Assembly: GCA_947574215.1 (NCBI GenBank)
Contig: CANPIX010000010.1
Location: 1-36,558, forward strand
DNA length: 36,558 nt
Reading direction: 5' to 3'
From: an uncultured Mycoplasmatota bacterium
GTDB taxonomy: Bacteria; Bacillota_I; Bacilli_A; RF39; UBA660
Positions 16,510 to 27,930 of the stretch are shown here, in pieces; the stretch's first letter is position 1; every line of letters begins with the position of its first letter. The notes below the pieces were generated by a model. The model was not told the DNA's origin, made no database searches, and saw nothing but the letters and a program-made list of their open reading frames with translations. The position numbers and the translations under genes were made by a program.

Positions 16510-16539
16510 ATATTACAATTATTTTTTGTTTTATGTCAA
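16510..16539 (-). promoter_or_regulatory. Promoter of the 72-codon gene
   Basis: TTGACA (16534-16539), 18 bases, TAATAT (16510-16515), directly downstream of the terminator of the preceding operon. Confidence 0.7.
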
Positions 16540-16540
16540 C

Positions 16541-16580
16541 TAAAACAAAAAGGAACTTGAATAATCAAATCGTTCCTTTT
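16541..16580 (-). terminator. Terminator of the GGDEF-YihY operon
   Basis: On the minus strand AAAAGGAAC and GTTCCTTTT form a perfect nine-pair stem around a 15-base loop, then TTTGTTTT. Confidence 0.85.
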
Positions 16581-16681
16581 AAGTATTACTTTTTAATATC
16601 GTTAATACAAAATTATATTAATTTGATATCAAAAAAACATTTTGTGTACAAAGTAATACTTGTGTACACTATTAATAATAT

Positions 16682-17530
16682 CTACGGATTTATTATATTT
16701 ATTGCTCCTGTTTTTTCCAATTTTATAACTTCCTCTTTATAATTAAGAGCCATACCAATTACAAAGATAGTGGCAAGAATGTATACCCAAAGCATCAACA
16801 TTACAATATTCGCTAATCCTCCATAAAATACAGTGTAATTAGCAAAATGGTGTATATAGTAAGAATACAAAGCGGTAACAATAACCCACATGACTGTTGT
16901 AAAAATGGCTCCATAATTTACATATAAACTTTCCAATTTACGATCAGGAGCCATTGTATATAGTATTTTTATAAAACAGAAGATAATAAACCATGTTATT
17001 GGTCCTTTCAATAAATTAAACGTAAAAATAATGGTATTCGTAATAGATTCATTCATATTAACAAGAGTTACAGCATCAATGATATTTTTCCCAAACACGG
17101 GAACAATCAAAATGAACACAAAAAGTATTACAATTAAAAACGTCATAATAATGGCTTTTGTTCTTCTCCTCAAAAAATGAGTATCTGCTATTCCATAGAT
17201 TGCGTTGGACGTAACAATAATAGAAGCTGCACCATTACTTGCTATATAAAAACCAATTAATAATGTAAAGAAAAAGCGAAAATCTATATTTGTGACAGCT
17301 ACCATAGGAACAATTAAACTAGCAATTTCCAAACCAAACGCTTTTTCTATAAAATTACCAATAAAATCAATAGATAAATTCAAAAAAGAAGCTCCATAAG
17401 TAATTAAAGTTACTATAGGAACTACTGATAAAACAAAGAAAAAAGCAAGTTGACCTGGCAAAACTCTCATCTCAGGTTTTTTTATAACGCTCAATACTTT
17501 TTTTAAAAACTCTGTTAGTCTTTCTATCAT
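16682..17530 (-). CDS. YihY/BrkB-family membrane protein
   Basis: A 282-residue integral membrane protein with about six hydrophobic segments. The family signs are LPGQLAFFFVLSVVPIVTLI near the start, SNGAASIIVTSNAIYGI, and the C-terminal MLWVYILATIFVIGMALNYKEE. Members were once called ribonuclease BN, which is wrong; the real function is unknown, with roles in envelope processes proposed. The ATG overlaps the stop of the GGDEF gene by four bases, so it is translationally coupled to it. A terminator follows after the gap. Confidence 0.9.
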   Translation of the reverse strand: MIERLTEFLKKVLSVIKKPEMRVLPGQLAFFFVLSVVPIVTLITYGASFLNLSIDFIGNFIEKAFGLEIASLIVPMVAVTNIDFRFFFTLLIGFYIASNGAASIIVTSNAIYGIADTHFLRRRTKAIIMTFLIVILFVFILIVPVFGKNIIDAVTLVNMNESITNTIIFTFNLLKGPITWFIIFCFIKILYTMAPDRKLESLYVNYGAIFTTVMWVIVTALYSYYIHHFANYTVFYGGLANIVMLMLWVYILATIFVIGMALNYKEEVIKLEKTGAINIINP

Positions 17531-19560
17531 GCATTTCCCTCTTTTTTATTCTCTTTTTGTTTTTTTACTTCTTCAAGAGCTTCATTAATAGCGTCTTCTA
17601 CAGTTTTAATATTATCTTCAATCATACTATAACCAATAGCTGCACCTTGCTCATAAGGAAGACGTTTAAACTCTTTGTTAAGTTTATGAATATAACTCGC
17701 AAGCTGTTTTTGTGAATAACCTATCATATATATCACAAATTCATTGCCATCTGTTCGGATAATATCGCTTTTATCAAGTTGAGCTTTAACTAATATATTA
17801 GCTGCAGCCTTAATTTGTTCATCGCCTTTTTCATAACCCATTGTATCATTAATATATTGCAAATTATTCAAATCAATAACAACAACAGATTGAGGATAAA
17901 TTGTGTTTTGACTCCAACTTTCCAAATTTTCACTTAAATAATTTCTATTTTTTAAAGAAGTAAGTTGGTCTATGTATTTAAGCTTATCTTCTTTTTTAAT
18001 TCTTTTAGATAATTTAATTTTTTTAGTAAGTTTGTAAGCGTATAGGAAAAACAAAACCACTATGATTAAAATATACATAAAATACTTGGCAATAGCACCT
18101 GTAACTCTCCCAGTTCTAAATGTTAATTCATAATTATAAATCCCTTTATATTCTGTCTTTGCAGGATCTTTTAAATTAATAAATCGTGTAAATAATTTCG
18201 AAAAAGTCTCATTCGTATCTATTTTAAAATTATAATTCGTATCAACAATACTAGTTAAACGAGAACTATACTCATTAAAAATTCCAAAACGATTGGCATA
18301 ATAAACGTTACTATCTACTATAATAATTTCTTGTTTTTTCACTAATTTTTTTAACTCTTTTTCATTTTTATAAGTTTTTAAATTAATTTTAGAATTCATT
18401 TTTAAATAATCATACAAAGACGTATTTTCTTCTACATAAGCAGTAACATTGTTAAGAGATTTTAAAGATTTTACAACAACATCATCCTCTTTATCTACTA
18501 AAACACTAAAGTTAATATTTATACTAGAAGGAAGAGTATTAAAATTGTTATTTGGAATATTATAAAAAGCAAAATAAACATCTACATTATCATTTCGAAT
18601 CGCTTCAGTAAACTTTTTTACATTTTTATATTTTGTAAATTTAATTTCTGTGTCACTAAAATCTATAAATTCTTTTAAATATTGAGCGATGATTCCCCCA
18701 TAATTTCCTCCAGACAAAATTTCATAAGGAGGAGTGCCAATAAATCCATAATTGTAAGAAATACTTTGCATAGCGTCTATTTCTGTTAAAGAAATATTTA
18801 AAGAATTGGTAAATAATTTAAACATATGATTTTTATATGATTTTTGAAAACGATTTTCTTCCCATTTCATAAAATATTTTTGCAAAATAGATCCTAAAGT
18901 TTTATTTTTACTCATATCAACCTTATAATAGTAAGGAATATCACTAAAATGGTAGGCTACTGTATAATCATTTTTTAAAATGTTTTCCATATTTAAACAC
19001 AAAGGAATAATCATATAATTAATTTCTGATTGCTCTTCAAAAGACTTCAATAATTCTTCATTTGTATTATAAGTTTTTATTGTTAAATTTGGATTATCCA
19101 AAAATCCACTAACATAAGAAAGATTATCGTTTAAAATCCCTATTTTTTGATTTGTCAAGTGGGTTGCATTGCTAAAACTATCTTTTTCTTTACTAATAAG
19201 AACATAGTGTCCTTCATAAAATACAAATTCATTTTCATTGTACGTATTTCCAATTGTAAAAGCAATATTCGAAGGAGATTCTCCAAGATTGTAAGTAACT
19301 GAATTGATTTTTAAATTGTATTCTTTATAGAAATCTTCCAAAAAATCGTAAAAAACCCCACTACCGTTATCTCCAAAAATACTTACATTATTCAAAACAT
19401 TAAAATTTTGAACCGTTGTTGAATTATCTGCCAAAAATTTTTTTTCTGAAGCATTTAATTTGGTTGTGTCCGTAAAATATAAATAAGAAAGAATAAAAAG
19501 TATAACTAAAAATACAATAATAATAAAACTTATTAAAAAAAACTTTTTTTTACTTTTCAT
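17527..19560 (-). CDS. Membrane receptor with two solute-binding-like domains and a degenerate GGDEF domain
   Basis: The 677-residue protein has an N-terminal membrane anchor (about 5-28), an outer region of about 460 residues that looks like two family 3-type periplasmic-binding domains in tandem (first about 50-240 with ENEFVFYEGHYVLISKEKD; second about 260-470 with IGTPPYEILSGGNYGGIIAQYLKEF), a second membrane helix (493-512) and a GGDEF domain (531-660). DQLTSLKNRN and NNLQYINDTMGYEKGD are well kept, but the signature itself is DGNEF (604-608) in place of GGDEF. Diguanylate cyclase activity is therefore doubtful; it may bind nucleotide or act as a sensor. It is 14 bases from the preceding small membrane protein and overlaps the YihY gene. 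Confidence 0.85.
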   Translation of the reverse strand: MKSKKKFFLISFIIIVFLVILFILSYLYFTDTTKLNASEKKFLADNSTTVQNFNVLNNVSIFGDNGSGVFYDFLEDFYKEYNLKINSVTYNLGESPSNIAFTIGNTYNENEFVFYEGHYVLISKEKDSFSNATHLTNQKIGILNDNLSYVSGFLDNPNLTIKTYNTNEELLKSFEEQSEINYMIIPLCLNMENILKNDYTVAYHFSDIPYYYKVDMSKNKTLGSILQKYFMKWEENRFQKSYKNHMFKLFTNSLNISLTEIDAMQSISYNYGFIGTPPYEILSGGNYGGIIAQYLKEFIDFSDTEIKFTKYKNVKKFTEAIRNDNVDVYFAFYNIPNNNFNTLPSSININFSVLVDKEDDVVVKSLKSLNNVTAYVEENTSLYDYLKMNSKINLKTYKNEKELKKLVKKQEIIIVDSNVYYANRFGIFNEYSSRLTSIVDTNYNFKIDTNETFSKLFTRFINLKDPAKTEYKGIYNYELTFRTGRVTGAIAKYFMYILIIVVLFFLYAYKLTKKIKLSKRIKKEDKLKYIDQLTSLKNRNYLSENLESWSQNTIYPQSVVVIDLNNLQYINDTMGYEKGDEQIKAAANILVKAQLDKSDIIRTDGNEFVIYMIGYSQKQLASYIHKLNKEFKRLPYEQGAAIGYSMIEDNIKTVEDAINEALEEVKKQKENKKEGNA

Positions 19561-19574
19561 AAAATCACTACCTA

Positions 19575-20066
19575 CTATTCATTATCTTTTGCTACTTCCG
19601 TATTATTATTCCAAACAAGAGTACTTCCATTAACATTTTTTGCTCCCATAAGTAAAAATCCTTCATTGTTTTCTGTAGCATTTGCTTTTAAAGTATATTG
19701 GAAATCATAAAAATCCAAATAGTTTTGCTCAAAGGATTTTAAAGAAGATAGTGCTTTACTTTGAGCCTCCACTAAACTTACACCCTCTTTAAATGTTAAA
19801 GCGATATAAATAATTTTCCCTTGTGTTTTAATCGTAACCTCTTGAACTGAAGCATCATTTTTCATAGATGAAATAAAATTGTTCTTAATTTCATCGGTAA
19901 CTTCTACCTCTTTAATTCCTTCAAGTCTGTTACCATAGCTACCTTTAGAAGAACCAAAAAAATACTTTAAAAACACACCTAAAATAATAAATAAACAAAT
20001 AAGTACTATCAAAAAAAGAACAAACAATACTCGATTTTCTATCCATAATTTCTTGATTTTTTTCAT
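19575..20066 (-). CDS. Single-pass membrane protein of unknown function
   Basis: The 163-residue protein has a basic start, one membrane helix (about 13-37) and an outer domain of about 115 residues. It contains a helix plus strand unit (SVQEVTIKTQGKIIYIALTFKEGVS) and ends in an Asn-rich tail. No family is recognised and it has no cysteine outside the membrane segment. AGAGGTGG precedes the ATG. As the first gene of the operon with the dual-SBP GGDEF receptor and the YihY protein, it may form an envelope complex with the receptor (inference). Confidence 0.7.
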   Translation of the reverse strand: MKKIKKLWIENRVLFVLFLIVLICLFIILGVFLKYFFGSSKGSYGNRLEGIKEVEVTDEIKNNFISSMKNDASVQEVTIKTQGKIIYIALTFKEGVSLVEAQSKALSSLKSFEQNYLDFYDFQYTLKANATENNEGFLLMGAKNVNGSTLVWNNNTEVAKDNE

Positions 20067-20095
20067 TTTCCACCTCTTCTATTTAAGGTAATATC

Positions 20096-20124
20096 ATTAT
20101 ACTACATTATATACGAATTGGCTA
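20096..20124 (-). promoter_or_regulatory. Promoter of the GGDEF-receptor operon
   Basis: TAGCCA (20119-20124), 17 bases, TATAAT (20096-20101). A second TATAAT lies ten bases upstream with a poorer -35. Between here and the ligA stop (20261) nothing else is seen. Confidence 0.5.
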
Positions 20125-20260
20125 GTTTTTTGCACCTACAAAAACTATTATTAAATACAAAACACAAAATTCAAATTTAGCCATCTTGCATCTAAAAACA
20201 CCTAATAGTATAATTATGCAAACAAAATTTGTAAAGAAGATTGATTAGATTCAAAAATTA

Positions 20261-23171
<2,911 letters not shown>

Positions 23172-23375
23172 ACTCTTAATTCCTTTCTTTTTATCTTTTT
23201 ACTTCTCTTATAAAACCTACTTAAAAGTTTATCTTCTATTGTTTTTTACTTAAAAATTGAATTCCACTTATTTTTCTAAAAAAATTAACAAAGAAAACAA
23301 AACTTTTAACCACTAAATATTTAAAAACAAACTTGTTCTTTTAAAAATTAATATGTATTTTATTATTCCAGTTCG

Positions 23376-25460
23376 TTAACTTTCTTTCCTTAAACTTTTA
23401 TGATTTTTCATTAATTTTTTTACTCCAACTTTATTAGAAAAGGCCACGGTTACCAACATCTTATCTACATCAATTATTACTCCTCTTCCATAAATCTCAT
23501 GAAATACTACATCTCCAGAATTATATTGAATATCATTTTCATTATACATGGTTTTTTTATTAAATACTGGTTCTTCTTTTAAACTAGATACTGATGTTTC
23601 AATTAATTCTTTATCTATTTCTTCTATGAATCGACTAGGAGGATTAATACTTTCCTTTCCATATAACATTCTTCTTTTGGCATTGGTTAAGTACAACAAA
23701 TCTCTCGCACGAGTTATCCCAACATACATTAATCTTCTTTCTTCTTCCAATCCTTCTTTTTCTAGTAAAGAGTTTGCATGAGGAAAAATGCTTTCTTCCA
23801 TACCAATTAAAAATACAACGTCAAATTCAAGACCTTTGGCACTATGTATAGTCATTAAAGTAATTACATCTTTCAAATCTTTGTGTTCACTCATGTCTGC
23901 AATTAAACTGATTTCCTCTAAAAAATCTCCTAAATTTACACTTCCTGTTCTTTCTTCAAAGGAAGCAGTGATACTTTTAAACTCCATTAAATTTTCCAAA
24001 CGCAATTCGTTTTCTAAAGTAGCGTCTTCCTCTAATTCTTTTTTCATACCTGACTTTTCCATAATTGTATCTATCAGCTCTGTTAAGGATAACGATTCAC
24101 TTTCTTTTGCTAATTCCAAAATCAAATTTTTAAAGTCCAATTCTTTACCTTTTGAAATGGCATCAAACATGGAAACGTTGTTTATAAGTGCACTATTTTC
24201 AATTGCTTGTAGAGTAGAAGGACCAATTTTTCGTTTTGGGACGTTAATGACTCTCCTTAAGCTTACTTCATCGTGTGGATTTAAAATAAGACGTAAATAA
24301 CTAATTAAATCTTTAATTTCTTTTCTTTGATAAAAGTAATAACTGCCAACAACTTTATAAGGCAAATTATTTTTAATAAACATTTCTTCTACTACACGTG
24401 CTTGACCATTGGTTCGATAAAAAACGGCGATATCCTTTGCTTTGTACCCTTCACTTACTAATTGTTTTATCTCTTCAATACATAAGGTAATTTCATGTTT
24501 TTCATCATAACTTCTTAAGTATTTTACTTTAGCTCCTAAAACTTTATTACTTTTTAAATTTTTTTCTTTACGATCCTTATTATTTTTTATAACGGAGTTT
24601 GCTGCCTCTAAAATCATTTTCGTACTACGATAATTTTCTTCTAAAGCTATTACTCTAGCATTTTTATAATCTTTTTCAAAATTTAAAATATTTTTGTAAT
24701 TAGCACCTCTAAACTGATAAATAGACTGATCTGGATCCCCAACAACAAATATATTTTGATATAGTGAACTTAATAATTTTGTCAGTTTGTATTGAACTTC
24801 ATTTGTATCTTGATATTCATCAATTAAAATATATTTATACTTCTCTTGATAATGATAAAGTATTTCTTTTTCTTTCATAAATAACATAACTGGCATTAGT
24901 AACAAATCATCAAAATCAACAGAATTATTCTTTTTTAATACTTTTTTATATTCTTTATATACCTCAAAAGCAATTTGTTCGGGATCTGTATTAAAAAACT
25001 TTTCAATTTCTAATTCACTCATCATTTCATTTTTAATAAAACTAATACGGTTTCGAATATAGGAAGGTGCACATTCTTCTTTGCTAATTCCTTTATCTTT
25101 CATTATTTTTTTTATTAAACTTAATACATCATCACTATCTAAAATGGTAAAATTTCGTTCTAGTCCCAAATAAGTATAATTTTCCCTTAAAATTCGAACG
25201 CCAAAAGAGTGAAACGTTCCCATAAAAACATTATTTTGTGGTATCATAACTTCTAAACGATCTCGCATTTCTTTGGCAGCTTTATTTGTAAAAGTAATAG
25301 CTAAAATGTTCCAAGAAGGTACACCATCTAGAATAAGCTTTGCGATACGAGTTGTTAGTACTTTTGTTTTTCCACTTCCTGCACCAGCAATTACTAAACA
25401 TGGACCTTCTTTATGAAAAACCGCTTCTTTCTGTTGTTCATTTAAATTATTTAAGTCCAT
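23376..25460 (-). CDS. pcrA: ATP-dependent DNA helicase PcrA/UvrD
   Basis: A superfamily 1A 3'-5' helicase used in repair and in clearing proteins from DNA. The 694-residue protein has the Q motif LNEQQKEAV, Walker A AGAGSGKT, motif Ia AITFTNKAAKEM, Walker B IDEYQDT, motif III GDPDQSIYQFRGA, motif IV ENYRST, motif V TIHSAKGLEFD and motif VI VGITRAR. The C-terminus keeps the PcrA-type Tudor-like tail (GDVVFHEIYGRGVIIDVD) that binds RNA polymerase in relatives. It is transcribed alone from an extended -10 promoter. Confidence 0.97.
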   Translation of the reverse strand: MDLNNLNEQQKEAVFHKEGPCLVIAGAGSGKTKVLTTRIAKLILDGVPSWNILAITFTNKAAKEMRDRLEVMIPQNNVFMGTFHSFGVRILRENYTYLGLERNFTILDSDDVLSLIKKIMKDKGISKEECAPSYIRNRISFIKNEMMSELEIEKFFNTDPEQIAFEVYKEYKKVLKKNNSVDFDDLLLMPVMLFMKEKEILYHYQEKYKYILIDEYQDTNEVQYKLTKLLSSLYQNIFVVGDPDQSIYQFRGANYKNILNFEKDYKNARVIALEENYRSTKMILEAANSVIKNNKDRKEKNLKSNKVLGAKVKYLRSYDEKHEITLCIEEIKQLVSEGYKAKDIAVFYRTNGQARVVEEMFIKNNLPYKVVGSYYFYQRKEIKDLISYLRLILNPHDEVSLRRVINVPKRKIGPSTLQAIENSALINNVSMFDAISKGKELDFKNLILELAKESESLSLTELIDTIMEKSGMKKELEEDATLENELRLENLMEFKSITASFEERTGSVNLGDFLEEISLIADMSEHKDLKDVITLMTIHSAKGLEFDVVFLIGMEESIFPHANSLLEKEGLEEERRLMYVGITRARDLLYLTNAKRRMLYGKESINPPSRFIEEIDKELIETSVSSLKEEPVFNKKTMYNENDIQYNSGDVVFHEIYGRGVIIDVDKMLVTVAFSNKVGVKKLMKNHKSLRKES

Positions 25461-25487
25461 AATAATCCACCCTATTCCGTTTTATTT

Positions 25488-25496
25488 ATTATAGCA
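25488..25496 (-). promoter_or_regulatory. Extended -10 promoter of pcrA
   Basis: TGCTATAAT on the minus strand, 28 bases before the pcrA ATG and just after the terminator of the operon upstream. The -35 is poor. Confidence 0.6.
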
Positions 25497-25506
25497 CAAA
25501 ATTCCA

Positions 25507-25530
25507 TAAAAAAAGAAGCCTTAATGGCTT
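25507..25530 (-). terminator. Terminator of the 27774-25541 operon
   Basis: On the minus strand AAGCC-ATTAA-GGCTT followed by CTTTTTTT. Confidence 0.8.
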
Positions 25531-25540
25531 TAATCTGCTA

Positions 25541-25828
25541 TTACAAAAATTCTACAATTTCCATATTAGCATTAATTTTTTCTAACAAATCTTCACGTTC
25601 GTAATTATTAAAAATCGTAGCAAAATTACTAGTATCCATCAAGAACATGTCATAAAATTTCAAAAAAATTTCTTTATAAGTGCTGACTCCTAAATTTTTA
25701 AGAAACTCTATATTTTGAGAAACCAACTTGTAAGAATTCAATATTTGTTCTTGCAATAAAGGAGGTATATTAGCACTAAAATCGTTTATTTCATTTTCCA
25801 AAAAGTCATATTTCTTTAAAAAATCCAT
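25541..25828 (-). CDS. Small helical protein of unknown function, last gene of a three-gene operon
   Basis: A 95-residue, wholly soluble, helical protein. The pattern NIEFLKNLGVSTYKEIFLKFYDMFLMD, then FATIFNNYEREDLLEKINANM, looks like two units of a helical repeat, and a similar spacing (P-x-VLEKY, then ENLKEVIESLKNNG) occurs at the C-terminus of the 26653 gene. Likeness to mTERF-type or other two-helix repeats is only a visual impression. It starts two bases after its neighbour, whose last codons (KGGE, AAAGGAGGAGAA) supply its RBS, so the two are coupled. Confidence 0.7.
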   Translation of the reverse strand: MDFLKKYDFLENEINDFSANIPPLLQEQILNSYKLVSQNIEFLKNLGVSTYKEIFLKFYDMFLMDTSNFATIFNNYEREDLLEKINANMEIVEFL

Positions 25829-25830
25829 GT

Positions 25831-26637
25831 TTATTCTCCTCCTTTGGTTAATTCCTTATCGATAATTTCTTTAATTTCTTCTATCGATAAATTAGATTTA
25901 TAGAATAAAACAATAAACAAAGCATCTTGAAAAGAAATAGGCAAATTTAATTTAATAATTGTGCTAATAGTATTTTTAACTTCTTGAAAAGAATTTACCT
26001 CTTTATTATGTATAATAATTTTCCAACCATCATCTACAGGGAGCAAATAATCCTCACAAATTTTATTTTCGACTTTTTGTAATTCAAGTGCAACATTAAA
26101 ATCTTCTTCATCTCCACTTGATTCCAAATTTTCTATTTTATCTATCAAACTAGGATCTTGTAAAATCGTTTTTAAAAAGGCATTAACATCTCCGTTTTCA
26201 AAACTTTCTTTCTTTTCTTCATAATTCAATAACATAGATAAATTATACATATCATTATCTTTATAAGAAATATTTTTGCATTGATACTTTTTCATATTTT
26301 CTGCAATTGTATGAATATTTTTAGGTTCTGCTAAAAATTCTGGATAATTCCTTAAAAAAGACATTTCATTGATTGCAAAAAATAAATTTATTTGTTCTTT
26401 TAAAACACTCGTTTCTACAGAAAAAATACGTAAAGCAAACATTCCATTAACTTTTTGTAAAGGAATCGCATTTTCTTCTAATAAATCTACAATTTGATTA
26501 AACTTATTTTCATCTTTTAACAAAAGTAAACTAATTCCAAATTTATTAAAAGAATCAGAAAATAGGGTCAATGCTTCTTCTGAATCAGGAATCATTTTCT
26601 TTTCTTTAAGTTTATTTAAAATAGTTAATATATTCAT
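25831..26637 (-). CDS. Helical protein of unknown function, middle gene of a three-gene operon
   Basis: A 268-residue soluble acidic protein, mostly predicted helix by eye, with no signal peptide or membrane segment and no recognised motif. It has repeated leucine-rich helices (NKFNQIVDLLEENAIPLQKV, YPEFLAEPKNIHTIAENMK) and ends IEEIKEIIDKELTKGGE. AAGGAGG lies about nine bases before the ATG. It is 15 bases after the coiled-coil gene and two bases before the small last gene, so all three are one unit. The similar helix-loop spacing across the three proteins suggests they share an origin or bind each other (inference). Confidence 0.7.
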   Translation of the reverse strand: MNILTILNKLKEKKMIPDSEEALTLFSDSFNKFGISLLLLKDENKFNQIVDLLEENAIPLQKVNGMFALRIFSVETSVLKEQINLFFAINEMSFLRNYPEFLAEPKNIHTIAENMKKYQCKNISYKDNDMYNLSMLLNYEEKKESFENGDVNAFLKTILQDPSLIDKIENLESSGDEEDFNVALELQKVENKICEDYLLPVDDGWKIIIHNKEVNSFQEVKNTISTIIKLNLPISFQDALFIVLFYKSNLSIEEIKEIIDKELTKGGE

Positions 26638-26652
26638 TATAAAAAACCTCCT

Positions 26653-27774
26653 TTAATATGCCATTAAAGGAACATTTTTAGGATCCATTCCATTATTTTT
26701 TAACGATTCAATAACTTCTTTCAAATTTTCTTTAGAATATTTTTCTAAAACACTTGGATTTAAATAAATATCTATTGGTTCTTTACCAAGTTCCAATAAA
26801 ATATTAATTTTATCCTCTAATTCTTGATCAATCATCAATTCTATATGATTCACAAAAATTTCAGTACCCACATTTGTCTCTTTAACATAAGAAATATTTT
26901 TTCTCATCAACGATTCATCATAATTTTCAATTAAAGAATCTATTTCTTGTCCAGAAAAATCTAAATAATTGATTCCATTATCTTTTAACAAATCCAATAT
27001 TTTTTCTTTAGGGTCTTCTTGAGCAACTTCTACAACGATTGGCTCTTCTTCAACAAGTTTAACTGCTTCCTCTACAATAGGTTCTGCATTTTTTGCTTCT
27101 GTAAATACATCACTAAATGATTTACCACTTTGCTCACTTTCTCTTACTTGCTCATCGTAAGCAAATAACGCATCCTCAGGAAACATTAATATTTTAGCAG
27201 CTTCTCTTCTTTCTTCATCTGTAAAATTAAATTGTTCCAATAAAGAAACAATTGAATCACGTGTAATACTAATTCTTCCTGATAACGCAAGTTCAAAATA
27301 CTCATTTAATTTTTCTTGATTAGCCAATGCAGCATCACGACGAATACTAAGTTCATCTATTGTAGCTATAGCGTGATTCATTTCTTCTTCGACTCTTACC
27401 AATTGTTTTTCTGCTTTTTTAGTATCTAAAGTTACAGAGTCAATAGTACGAGGTAAAGACTTATTTAATTTTTCAACCAATTCTTGAGGATTAAAATCTA
27501 TCTCCAAACGATCCAAAACAGTCGCGTAATCGTTTCGATCTATATTAGATAAAAGCGTACTTAATTTTTCTCCTTGACTATTTAAATCGTTGTATAGTTT
27601 TTCCAATCCTGCAATTCTAGCTTGTAATTCTTTTTTCTCTTCAGTAGTTCGAGTCTTAGTTTCAACAGCTCTATTACGTTGTCTGTTCATTTCCACTAAA
27701 ACTACACTATCGTCCCCTCTTAAATTATACAATTTGTCTAGTAAAGCACTAACTTCAGGTGATAATGCCTTCAT
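26653..27774 (-). CDS. Coiled-coil protein of unknown function, first gene of a three-gene operon
   Basis: The 373-residue protein has a long coiled coil (about 30-150, RAVETKTRTTEEKKELQARI and TKKAEKQLVRVEEEMNHAIA), a helical middle, an acidic Glu/Val-rich hinge (AEPIVEEAVKLVEEEPIVVE) and a C-terminal helical part (ILDLLKDNGINYLDFSGQEI; VLEKYSKENLKEVIESL) that may be a repeat. There is no signal peptide. I chose the ATG at 27774 because GGGAGTG lies six bases upstream; the ORF-track start falls in that RBS. A near-consensus promoter lies directly upstream. The layout recalls a cytoskeletal or chromosome-associated scaffold, but no function can be assigned. Confidence 0.75.
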   Translation of the reverse strand: MKALSPEVSALLDKLYNLRGDDSVVLVEMNRQRNRAVETKTRTTEEKKELQARIAGLEKLYNDLNSQGEKLSTLLSNIDRNDYATVLDRLEIDFNPQELVEKLNKSLPRTIDSVTLDTKKAEKQLVRVEEEMNHAIATIDELSIRRDAALANQEKLNEYFELALSGRISITRDSIVSLLEQFNFTDEERREAAKILMFPEDALFAYDEQVRESEQSGKSFSDVFTEAKNAEPIVEEAVKLVEEEPIVVEVAQEDPKEKILDLLKDNGINYLDFSGQEIDSLIENYDESLMRKNISYVKETNVGTEIFVNHIELMIDQELEDKINILLELGKEPIDIYLNPSVLEKYSKENLKEVIESLKNNGMDPKNVPLMAY

Positions 27775-27801
27775 ACTAATCACTCCCATATTCTACAAAA
27801 G

Positions 27802-27830
27802 ATTATATCAAAAGAAATTCGACTTGTAAA
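27802..27830 (-). promoter_or_regulatory. Promoter of the unknown three-gene operon
   Basis: TTTACA (27825-27830), 17 bases, TATAAT (27802-27807) with TGA before it, making it an extended -10. A strong promoter for proteins of unknown role. Confidence 0.8.
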
Positions 27831-27884
27831 CTAGTATTTTTTAATGATTTTTGCAATTTTTTTACATATAAACGAAAGATTTTG

Positions 27885-27912
27885 TTGTATAAAAACATTT
27901 TGATGCTATGAT
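27885..27912 (+). promoter_or_regulatory. Putative promoter of the HAD nucleotidase-like gene
   Basis: TTGTAT (27885-27890), 16 bases, TATGAT (27907-27912) preceded by TGC. Confidence 0.45.
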
Positions 27913-27930
27913 TAAAAATAGGTGATAAAT

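Noticed and set aside
16333-16742. Two plus-strand ORFs (16333-16560 and 16533-16742) opposite the 72-codon gene and its promoter
   Set aside because: No RBS or promoter on that strand, and they run through a minus-strand promoter and terminator.
23788-24300. Plus-strand ORF of 170 codons opposite pcrA
   Set aside because: Long, but antisense to well-conserved helicase motifs, with Ser/Lys-rich composition typical of shadow frames.
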